This document shows positions 1-6,057 of a stretch of DNA of 6,284 nucleotides, one piece after another (position 1 is the stretch's first letter; each line of letters opens with the position of its first letter). This DNA comes from an uncultured Collinsella sp. (lineage in GTDB: Bacteria; Actinomycetota; Coriobacteriia; Coriobacteriales; Coriobacteriaceae). The notes below the pieces were generated by a model, which had not been told where the DNA came from, searched no databases, and worked only from the letters and a program-made list of their open reading frames with translations. A program made the position numbers and the translations under genes. Where the stretch lies: the NCBI GenBank assembly GCA_900551975.1, contig URYA01000095.1, forward strand, positions 1-6,284, given 5' to 3'.

Positions 1-499
1 TCGCGCCGGACTGAATGAGCGCGGGCAATGCCTGCGAGACGAGCTGGCGGAGCGTGTCGATGTCGTTCGTGTAGTGGCTCATGATGTCGCCGTGCTGGTG
101 GCTGTCAAAATAGCGGATGGGCAGCTTCTGCATCCCGCCGAACATCTCGCAGCGCAGTTTGTGCAGAAAGCCCTGCGTCATATACGCCATGAGCTGCGTG
201 TAGACCGTCATGGAGAGAATGGAGAGCGCGTAGAGCACGACGAGCAGCGTGAGATAGGGCACGATCTCCGCCTTGGCGGCGGCCCAGTCGCGGCTGATGT
301 ACCACTTTTCAATGATCTGGATGATGTTCTGCGTGAAGAGCGAGGGAACGGAGGATACGATGGAGGAGAACAGGATGCAGACGAAGGTGACGGGGGCGAG
401 CACGGGGTAGTAGGAAAAGAGCTTCTTCACCGTGCGCCCCAGGGCGGCGGGACCGAGATCGCGCCGCGTGGGATCGGCGTGCGGATTCACTTTAGGCAT
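1..499 (-). CDS. ABC exporter half-transporter, second subunit (N-terminal part, runs off the left edge)
   Basis: This is the first 166 codons of an ABC-type multidrug/lipid exporter subunit, continuing past the left edge, so its ATPase domain is not in view. The start is the ATG at 499-497, which overlaps the end of the upstream gene by 8 bases (ATGCCTAA). After a polar N-terminus there is a hydrophobic segment at about residues 32-54 and a second at about 83-104. The motif FDSHQHGDIMSHYTNDID at 131-148 is the usual intracellular-loop signature of type IV (ABCB-like) exporters, normally FDxxxxGDLMSRxTNDxD. Position and overlap suggest it pairs with the preceding exporter subunit as a heterodimer in the inner membrane. 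That preceding subunit has a degenerate ATP site, so this one would be expected to carry the intact catalytic Glu, but this cannot be seen here. The substrate is unknown. Thr codons are 9 ACG to 1 ACC, somewhat more skewed than in the neighbour. Confidence 0.9.
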   Translation of the reverse strand, partial: MPKVNPHADPTRRDLGPAALGRTVKKLFSYYPVLAPVTFVCILFSSIVSSVPSLFTQNIIQIIEKWYISRDWAAAKAEIVPYLTLLVVLYALSILSMTVYTQLMAYMTQGFLHKLRCEMFGGMQKLPIRYFDSHQHGDIMSHYTNDIDTLRQLVSQALPALIQSGA

Positions 500-2816
500 T
501 CTCGTCGCCTCCGTTCGTCTGGGATTCGTAGACCTCGCGGTAAATCTCGGAGGTCTTGAGCAGCTCCTCGTGCGTGCCGGTGCCCACTACGTGGCCGTCG
601 TCGAGCACGATGATCTGGTCGGCGTGCATGATGGTCGCGATGCGCTGGGCCACGACCACGAGCGCGGCGTCAGTAACGTTTTTGGCCAGCTCCTCGCGTA
701 GGCGCGCGTCGGTCTTGTAGTCGAGGGCACTAAACGAGTCATCGAACACCACGACCTCGGGCTTTTTAGCCAACGCGCGGGCGATGGCCAGGCGTTGGCG
801 CTGACCGCCCGAGACATTGGAGCCGCCCTGGCTGATGGGGGAGTCGTAGCCGTCCTCGCGCTCGGCGATAAAGTCCTCCGCCTGGGCGACGCGTGCTGCC
901 TGGCGCATATCCTCGTCACTCACCATGTCGCCGGCAAACTTGAGGTTGCTCTCGACAGTGCCCGAGAACAGGCGACCCTGCTGCGGGATGTAACCAATGC
1001 GGCGGCGCAGCTCGGAAAGGGTCATGTCGCGCACGTCGATGCCGTCGAGCGAAATGCTGCCGCCCGTGACGTCGTACAGGCGCGGAATCAACTGCACGAG
1101 CGTGGACTTGCCCGAGCCCGTGGAGCCAATGATGCCGAGCATCTGGCCGGCGTGCGTGGTGAAGTTCACGCCGCTGATGACGTCGGCACGGGCATCGGGA
1201 TACTGGAAACTCACGTCGCGGAAGGTGAGCTCACCGCGCGGCGCGCTGGCTGCGGGCAGTTTGGGCGAGACAGGGTCGTTGATGCTCGTGGGGCAAGTGA
1301 TGACCTCTTCCACGCGCTCGGCTGCGACCTCGGCACGGGGCAGGATGACCGAAACCATGGTGAGGATCATAAACGCCATAACGATCTGCATGGTGTAGGA
1401 GATAAACGCCATCATGTTGCCGACCTGCATTACGCCGTCGGACACGCCCTGCGCGCCAAACCACACGATGAGCACGGTGATGCAGTTCATGACGAGCATC
1501 ATCAGCGGCATCATAAAGCTCATGGCGCGGTTGGTGTAGAGCTGCGTGGTCATCAGGTCGAGCGAAGCCTTGTCAAAACGCTCGAGCTCATGCTCCTCGC
1601 GGTTGAACGAGCGGATGGGCATAAGACCGTCGAGCAGCTCGCGGGCGGTAAGGTTCACGCGGTCCACAAAGCTCTGCATCTTTTTGAACTTGGGCATGGT
1701 GAGGCCCATAAGCACGCCGACGACGGCCGAGACCGCGATGATGGCCACGGCGATGGTCCACTCCAGGCCGGTGTGGTTGGCCAGGACACGCATGACGGCG
1801 ACGATGCCCATGACGGGGGCCATCAGGCACATGCGGATAAACAGGGTTGCGGCCATCTGGATCTGCTGAATGTCGTTGGTGCAGCGGGTGATGAGCGAGG
1901 CCTGGCTAAACTTGCCCACCTCGGCCGGCGAGAAGTGCATAACCTTGTTGAAGGTCTCGCGGCGCAGGTCGCGGGCGATGGAGCAGGCGGTGCGCGAAGC
2001 CACGGCGCCGGTCAGGATGGTGGCGACCAGCGACACCAGACACAGACCAAACATTGTGGTCGCCATGCGGCCCAGGTAGGCGTTCTGCACGTCGGCGGGG
2101 TCGATGCCCTGTGCCTTGTACTCGTCCTGCACGTAGCTCACGGCGCGCTGGGTGACGATGGAGCCCGACATGGAGCCCATTTTGTCAGCCATATTGTTGG
2201 CACCATCGACGAGCTTGCTCTGATCAACCAGGCCGCCATCGATACCAAGACGCAGGCTCTTCATGGTGATCTTGCCGCCATCGGAATCGATCTGCTTTTG
2301 CATGTTCTGTGCGGCTGCGGCCTTTTGCTGCATCTCGGCGAGCTGCTCGGGCGTCATCGCTGCCATCTGCTCGGGGGTGGGCATGGCCTGGGCGGTGCTG
2401 TCGCCTTTCTCGCTGGACGAGCCCATCATGTCGCCCATGGAGTTGGCGTCAATGCCCTGGTTGAGCGAAAGGACGACAGTCTCGGGCAGACTCATAATGT
2501 CGGCAATCTTGCCTCCATCGGCACGCTCTTCCTCGGTACCCTTGTACGTTCGAATACCGTTATTGTCCGCCTTGCTAAACACGGCCTCCACAGCTTTGGC
2601 GTCCTTGGCGCTCATAAAGAGTTCGAGGTCGTCGAGCGATTCGGCGCGGATGGTGTCGGGCACGGGCGAGGCGATACCGCCTTGCTGCACGCCCACGTCG
2701 ACGATATCGCTCATATAGGTAGGCAGCGCCAGGTCGGCGTTGCAGCTGATTACGATAAGCACGATAGCTGCGAACAGTGCCAGGACATGCTTTTTAAAGA
2801 GCTTGAGAATCCTCAC
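492..2816 (-). CDS. ABC exporter half-transporter with degenerate ATP site and large extracytoplasmic loop
   Basis: A 774-residue fused membrane/ATPase exporter subunit. Six membrane segments are visible at roughly 11-31, 251-273, 325-345, 352-374, 432-453 and 466-490. The ATPase domain follows from about 528: A-loop Tyr539, Walker A GSTGSGKST (564-572), Q-loop Gln612, signature VSGGQ (668-672) and Walker B VVVFDD (688-693). Two catalytic residues are non-canonical: Asp693 where active enzymes have Glu, and Gln724 in AQRIAT where the H-loop His is expected. Known heterodimeric exporters (TM287/288, LmrCD, BmrCD) carry such a degenerate subunit, so partnership with the downstream subunit is inferred. 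Residues 32-248 form an unusually long loop between TM1 and TM2, including a Met/Gln/Ala-rich stretch with repeated TPEQ. It makes the protein longer than the usual 570-600 residues. The start is GTG at 2816-2814, overlapping the marR stop by 4 bases. Probably exports drugs, peptides or lipids; the substrate cannot be read from sequence. Confidence 0.95.
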   Translation of the reverse strand: MRILKLFKKHVLALFAAIVLIVISCNADLALPTYMSDIVDVGVQQGGIASPVPDTIRAESLDDLELFMSAKDAKAVEAVFSKADNNGIRTYKGTEEERADGGKIADIMSLPETVVLSLNQGIDANSMGDMMGSSSEKGDSTAQAMPTPEQMAAMTPEQLAEMQQKAAAAQNMQKQIDSDGGKITMKSLRLGIDGGLVDQSKLVDGANNMADKMGSMSGSIVTQRAVSYVQDEYKAQGIDPADVQNAYLGRMATTMFGLCLVSLVATILTGAVASRTACSIARDLRRETFNKVMHFSPAEVGKFSQASLITRCTNDIQQIQMAATLFIRMCLMAPVMGIVAVMRVLANHTGLEWTIAVAIIAVSAVVGVLMGLTMPKFKKMQSFVDRVNLTARELLDGLMPIRSFNREEHELERFDKASLDLMTTQLYTNRAMSFMMPLMMLVMNCITVLIVWFGAQGVSDGVMQVGNMMAFISYTMQIVMAFMILTMVSVILPRAEVAAERVEEVITCPTSINDPVSPKLPAASAPRGELTFRDVSFQYPDARADVISGVNFTTHAGQMLGIIGSTGSGKSTLVQLIPRLYDVTGGSISLDGIDVRDMTLSELRRRIGYIPQQGRLFSGTVESNLKFAGDMVSDEDMRQAARVAQAEDFIAEREDGYDSPISQGGSNVSGGQRQRLAIARALAKKPEVVVFDDSFSALDYKTDARLREELAKNVTDAALVVVAQRIATIMHADQIIVLDDGHVVGTGTHEELLKTSEIYREVYESQTNGGDENA

Positions 2817-3262
2817 TCGGCATCTCTCCTTTCTTGATTGCGGTCGATAATTTCGTTGGCACGTCTTAAAAGGCGCACCATCTCTTGGGTATCTGTTTCG
2901 CCGAGCTGCTCGAGGAAAGCCGTGGTGCGGTCCTCGAATTCCCGACGCTTGATTTCAAGATCATGGAATCCCTTGTCGGTCACCGTGACGTGTACGCGAC
3001 GACGGTCGGTCTTTGAGTGCTCACGCTCAACCCAGCCCTTGGCTTCGAGAGCGCGTAGGATATTGGCGATGCGGGCACTCGAGACCCAGGCGCGATCAGC
3101 GAGTTCGCTCGGCGTGAGCGAACCGCCGGCGAGTATGAGGGCGCGCATGACGGCCATCTCGCCGCCGAGAGCTTTGTCCGCAAAGCGCGAAATGCGCTGA
3201 TGCATGCTGCCAAACTCGGTAAGGAGCTGACGCCCAAGTTCACGGAAATCGGTATCTTCCAC
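2813..3262 (-). CDS. MarR-family transcriptional regulator
   Basis: A 149-residue protein of normal MarR length. Long N-terminal and C-terminal helices (about 4-30 and 103-145) would form the dimer interface around a central winged helix-turn-helix. The segment SLTPSELADRAWVSSARIAN (48-67) is the HTH with the start of the recognition helix. SKTDRRRVHVTVTDKG (83-98) is the wing with the family's Asp-Arg-Arg signature (86-88). These proteins usually repress their own operon and release DNA on binding a small aromatic or toxic ligand. The start is GTG at 3262-3260, preceded by AGGGG (3273-3269) with 6 bases between. The stop overlaps the GTG of the downstream exporter gene in GTGA, so regulator and pump are very probably one operon, which implies control of the pump. 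An inverted repeat covers the start codon and may be the operator. The ligand cannot be read from sequence. Confidence 0.93.
   Translation of the reverse strand: MEDTDFRELGRQLLTEFGSMHQRISRFADKALGGEMAVMRALILAGGSLTPSELADRAWVSSARIANILRALEAKGWVEREHSKTDRRRVHVTVTDKGFHDLEIKRREFEDRTTAFLEQLGETDTQEMVRLLRRANEIIDRNQERRDAE
2826..2830 (-). promoter_or_regulatory. Ribosome binding site of the first ABC subunit
   Basis: AGGAG on the minus strand lies 9 bases before the GTG start at 2816. It sits inside the last codons of marR and supports the GTG, since no ATG or GTG occurs in frame just upstream. An ATG at 2823-2821 is out of frame. Confidence 0.65.
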
Positions 3263-3296
3263 CGAAAACCCCTAACACTAGAAACTATTTTCGGTG
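3260..3296. promoter_or_regulatory. 9-bp inverted repeat over the marR start: candidate operator or start-codon hairpin
   Basis: The perfect arms CACCGAAAA (3260-3268) and TTTTCGGTG (3288-3296) are separated by 19 bases. One arm ends with the marR GTG start codon (3262-3260) and the ribosome binding sequence lies in the spacer next to it. This could be a MarR operator, as autoregulation is common in the family. Alternatively, in the mRNA it could be a hairpin that hides the start codon. The symmetry is seen; the role is inferred. Confidence 0.5.
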
Positions 3297-3321
3297 AAAG
3301 ATGATACCCTTGCACGCGCGC

Positions 3322-3350
3322 CCTATACAGTAGATTTTGAGACATGCCTA
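3322..3350 (-). promoter_or_regulatory. Candidate sigma-70-type promoter of the marR-ABC operon
   Basis: On the minus strand, TAGGCA (3350-3345) as -35 and TATAGG (3327-3322) as -10 are spaced by 17 bases, each matching 4 of 6 consensus positions. It would start the transcript near 3315, leaving about 50 bases before the marR start. The -35 box lies inside one arm of the 12-bp inverted repeat, so whatever binds or folds there could affect initiation. Prediction by eye only. Confidence 0.3.
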
Positions 3351-3423
3351 GAAAACTACCTTTAGGCGACCTCCGTGCACCGTCGGTGCCAGTAAAGTTA
3401 GGGAGTAGATCTCTAGGCATGTC
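3341..3423. repeat. 83-bp imperfect palindrome with perfect 12-bp arms
   Basis: GACATGCCTAGA (3341-3352) is exactly mirrored by TCTAGGCATGTC (3412-3423). Further nested pairs are CTAC (3356-3359) with GTAG (3405-3408), CTTTA (3360-3364) with TAAAG (3393-3397), and at the centre the palindrome GCACCGTCGGTGC (3377-3389). As RNA or cruciform DNA this would be a long interrupted hairpin. There is no T-tract after either arm, so it does not look like a simple terminator. Possible identities are a small dispersed palindromic element, a structured leader RNA, or a regulator-binding region between the two divergent operons. Confidence 0.6.
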
Positions 3424-3555
3424 CTAAAGCCTACTCAGAGGCACTTTACCCTGCTAAAGCTGGCATAACAGCTAGAGCGAACGTCGTACAAAGGCAAGGA
3501 AAAATAACATACAAATCGGTGAACGGTAGTTGTTCGCGCTCGCATTTCCTGCGGG

Positions 3556-3583
3556 TTTGTAAAAAACGCCCTTATGATATAAA
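3556..3583 (+). promoter_or_regulatory. Candidate extended -10 promoter for pflB
   Basis: TGA immediately before TATAAA (3575-3583) makes an extended -10 element (TGn plus a 5-of-6 match to TATAAT). A weak -35 TTTGTA (3556-3561) lies 16 bases upstream of the -10 hexamer. It would give a leader of about 220 bases before the pflB start. TATGAT (3573-3578) and TATAAC (3594-3599) are alternative -10 boxes nearby. Prediction by eye only. Confidence 0.3.
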
Positions 3584-3796
3584 AAAAGAAACATATAACA
3601 GCCCAGATGGAGAGGGTCGCTATGTTATCCTTCTCAAACGGGTGAAATCTTGGGTTTTGGGTTGCAGTTCCAAGGTGGACAAACGTTTTTCCCTGCACCA
3701 ACGTGTGATGAAGAACGGAAGAAGCCGGTAGTGCAAACCGAAAATTCAAGAATTCAATAAGCAGCGGTGTGAGAGAGCGCCGCATTACACGTAACT

Positions 3797-3801
3797 AGGA
3801 G
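3797..3801 (+). promoter_or_regulatory. Ribosome binding site of pflB
   Basis: AGGAG lies 12 bases before the ATG at 3814, slightly far but the best match. It sits in the loop of a possible short hairpin, GTAAC (3791-3795) with GTTAC (3806-3810). Confidence 0.6.
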
Positions 3802-3813
3802 CGTGGTTACACA

Positions 3814-6057
3814 ATGCAGGAGGCATGGGAAGGCTTCAAGGAAGGCATCTGGACGGGAGAGGTTGACGTCCGAGACTTCATCCAGAAGAACTACACCCCC
3901 TACGAGGGCGACGAGTCGTTCCTCGCCGGCCCGACCGAGCGTACCAAGGAGCTGTGGGGCGAGGTTCTCGACCTGCTGCTTAAGGAGCGCGAGCAGGGCG
4001 GTGTCCTCGATATGGACACCAAGACCGTCACGGGTATCGTGAGCCACCCCGCTGGCTACATCGATAACGCCCACCGCGAGAAGGAGACCATCGTCGGCCT
4101 CCAGACCGACAAGCCGCTCAAGCGCGCGCTGCACGTCAACGGCGGTATCCGCATCGCTTGCCAGGCTGCCAGCCAGCACGGCTATAAGGTCGATGAGAAC
4201 GTTGTCGAGCGCTACACCTTCGAGCGCAAGACCCACAACGCTGGCGTCTTCGATGTCTACACCCCCGAGATGCGCGCTTGCCGCTCGGCTCACATCATCA
4301 CCGGTCTGCCCGATGGCTATGGCCGCGGCCGCATCATCGGCGACTACCGTCGTGTTGCCCTGTACGGCGTCGACTACCTGATCAAGGACAAGGAGGCCCA
4401 GAAGGCTTCCACCCCGACGGTCATGACCGCCGACAACATCCGCGATCGCGAGGAGCTGCAGGAGCAGATCCGCGCCCTCGGCGAGCTCAAGATGATGGCC
4501 GAGACCTATGGTTTCGACATTTCCAACCCTGCTACCAACACGCAGGAGGCCATCCAGTGGATGTACTTCGCCTACCTTGCTGCCGTCAAGGAGCAGAACG
4601 GCGCTGCCATGTCCATCGGCCGTACCTCTACGTTCATCGACATCTACGCTGAGCGCGACCTTGCCAACGGTACCTTCACCGAGGAGCAGATCCAGGAGTT
4701 CGTGGATCACTTCATCATGAAGCTTCGCATGGTCAAGTTTGCCCGTATCCCCAGCTACAACCAGCTGTTCAGCGGCGACCCCGTGTGGGCTACCCTGGAA
4801 GTTGGCGGCATCGGCATGGATGGCCGCTCCATGGTCACCAAGACCGACTTCCGCTTCCTGCATACCCTGGAAAACATGGGCCCCGCACCGGAGCCGAACC
4901 TGACCGTTCTGTACTCCTCTGCTCTGCCCAAGACCTTTAAGGATTACGCCTCCAAGATCTCTATCAAGACTTCCTCCGTCCAGTACGAGAACGACGATGT
5001 GATGAAGCCTGTCTGGGGCGACGACTACTCCATCTGCTGCTGCGTTTCCGCAACCCAGACCGGCAAGGAGATGCAGTTCTTTGGCGCACGTGCCAACCTG
5101 GGCAAGTGCCTGCTGTATGCCATCAACGGCGGTATGGACGAAAAGCTGCATGAGCAGATTGGCCCTCACTATGCCCCCATCACTGCAGAGTACCTGGATT
5201 ATGACGAAGTTATTGCCAGGTATGACGTTATGATGGATTGGCTGGCAGGCCTGTACGTCAATGTGCTGAACCTGATCCAGTACATGCACGACAAGTACTA
5301 CTATGAGGCGGCGGAAATGGCCCTGATCGATACCGATGTGCGCCGCACCTTTGCCACCGGTATTGCCGGCTTCAGCCATGTAGTTGACTCCCTGAGCGCA
5401 ATCAAGTACGCCAAGGTCAAGTGCGTGCGTGACGAGACCGGTCTGGTCACCGATTACGAGATCGAGGGCGAATTCCCCCGTTACGGCAACGATGACGACC
5501 GCGCCGATGATATCGCTGTCTGGCTGCTGCGCACCTTCCTGGAGAAGATCAAGCGCCGCCACACCTACCGCAACTCCGAGGCTACCACCTCTATCCTGAC
5601 CATCACCTCCAATGTGGTATACGGTAAGGCAACCGGCGCAATGCCGGATGGCCGCGCAGCCTTTACCCCGTTTGCCCCCGGTGCAAACCCGGCTTACGGC
5701 GCAGAGCAGAACGGCCTGCTGGCCAGCCTGAACAGCGTTGCCAAGCTGCCCTACCACTGGGCACTGGACGGCATCTCCAACACCCAGACCATCAACCCCG
5801 AGGCACTGGGCCACAGCGAGGGCGAGCGCGTGGAAAATCTGGTGCAGGTGCTGGACGGCTACTTCGATCAGGGTGCCCACCACCTGAACGTGAACGTCTT
5901 TGGCAAGGAGAAGCTGCTGGACGCCATGGAGCACCCCGAGAAGGAAGAGTACGCCAACTTCACCATCCGCGTTTCCGGCTACGCCGTCAAGTTCATCGAC
6001 CTGACCCGTGAGCAGCAGCTGGACGTGCTGGCACGCACCTGCCATGGCGCTCTGTAA
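3814..6057 (+). CDS. pflB: Formate acetyltransferase (pyruvate formate-lyase)
   Basis: A 747-residue cytosolic glycyl-radical enzyme converting pyruvate plus CoA to acetyl-CoA plus formate, central to anaerobic fermentation; E. coli PflB has about 760 residues. The N-terminus AWEGFKEG, VRDFIQKNYTPYEGDESFLAG and, later, GLPDGYGRGRIIGDYRRVALYG are hallmark PFL stretches. The catalytic Cys pair is Cys409-Cys410 in a run of three Cys (408-410), followed by VSATQTGKEMQFFGARANLGK. The radical-bearing Gly is Gly722 in RVSGYAV near the C-terminus. Both sites being intact argues for a working enzyme and for true PFL over other glycyl-radical enzymes. It forms an operon with the overlapping activase gene downstream. 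Oddity: codon use changes within the gene. By hand count, codons 1-304 have Leu as 7 CTC, 4 CTT and 8 CTG and only one GCA Ala codon; codons 305-747 have all 38 Leu as CTG and 14 GCA. This suggests a mosaic gene or an assembly join. Confidence 0.97.
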   Translation: MQEAWEGFKEGIWTGEVDVRDFIQKNYTPYEGDESFLAGPTERTKELWGEVLDLLLKEREQGGVLDMDTKTVTGIVSHPAGYIDNAHREKETIVGLQTDKPLKRALHVNGGIRIACQAASQHGYKVDENVVERYTFERKTHNAGVFDVYTPEMRACRSAHIITGLPDGYGRGRIIGDYRRVALYGVDYLIKDKEAQKASTPTVMTADNIRDREELQEQIRALGELKMMAETYGFDISNPATNTQEAIQWMYFAYLAAVKEQNGAAMSIGRTSTFIDIYAERDLANGTFTEEQIQEFVDHFIMKLRMVKFARIPSYNQLFSGDPVWATLEVGGIGMDGRSMVTKTDFRFLHTLENMGPAPEPNLTVLYSSALPKTFKDYASKISIKTSSVQYENDDVMKPVWGDDYSICCCVSATQTGKEMQFFGARANLGKCLLYAINGGMDEKLHEQIGPHYAPITAEYLDYDEVIARYDVMMDWLAGLYVNVLNLIQYMHDKYYYEAAEMALIDTDVRRTFATGIAGFSHVVDSLSAIKYAKVKCVRDETGLVTDYEIEGEFPRYGNDDDRADDIAVWLLRTFLEKIKRRHTYRNSEATTSILTITSNVVYGKATGAMPDGRAAFTPFAPGANPAYGAEQNGLLASLNSVAKLPYHWALDGISNTQTINPEALGHSEGERVENLVQVLDGYFDQGAHHLNVNVFGKEKLLDAMEHPEKEEYANFTIRVSGYAVKFIDLTREQQLDVLARTCHGAL
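4725..4885. other. Apparent codon-style junction inside pflB
   Basis: The last non-CTG leucine codon is the CTT at 4723-4725 and the first GCA alanine codon of the new style is at 4885-4887. The reading frame and the PFL protein family continue without a break between them. I see no repeat, insertion sequence or attachment site here. The junction is therefore consistent with homologous recombination, or with an assembly join, at a conserved stretch. Confidence 0.55.

Larger units (their letters stand above)
3424..3813 (+). other. Non-coding region upstream of pflB (probable promoter and leader)
   Basis: About 390 bases with no convincing gene. Base composition is clearly AT-richer than the flanking genes, with A-runs around 3561-3588. 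Reading frames here encode low-quality proteins without recognisable motifs. Small inverted repeats are visible: GCGAAC/GTTCGC (3477-3482 and 3532-3537), ATAACA/TGTTAT (3595-3600 and 3623-3628), and a 7-bp stem GAGAGGG/CCTTCTC with one G-U pair (3610-3616 and 3629-3635). I see no clear FNR-type (TTGATnnnnATCAA) or Rex-type (TTGTGAAnnnnnnTTCACAA-like) site. I recognise no riboswitch class. Its likely role is to hold the pflB promoter and a long 5' leader. Confidence 0.5.

Noticed and set aside
485..500. Possible second composition junction between the two exporter genes
   Set aside because: The downstream gene favours ACG and CTC more than its partner, but only 166 codons are visible and the overlapping, functionally matched arrangement argues for a native operon.
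795..2837. Long plus-strand open frame of 680 codons opposite the first exporter gene
   Set aside because: Its His/Gly/Ala-rich protein has no recognisable domain and mirrors a clear ABC transporter; long antisense frames are expected in GC-rich genes.
2980..3420. Minus-strand open frame of 146 codons overlapping marR in another frame
   Set aside because: It lies over marR, which has canonical MarR motifs; the frame runs through the palindrome and has no recognisable domain.
3551..3590. Rho-independent terminator around GCGGG ... CGCCC with an A-run
   Set aside because: The stem is short and mismatched. An A-run on the plus strand would only serve a minus-strand transcript, and no minus-strand gene ends here.
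3291..3744. Recurring TCGGTGAA (3291-3298, 3516-3523) and ACCGAAAA (3261-3268, 3737-3744) as extra MarR sites near pflB
   Set aside because: The copies are only 8 bases long, are not arranged as inverted pairs at the distal positions, and could occur by chance.
3435..3785. Minus-strand open frame of 116 codons in the intergenic region
   Set aside because: No ribosome binding site or known motif was seen. Its hydrophobic stretch comes from the A-rich tract, and composition is unlike the neighbouring genes.
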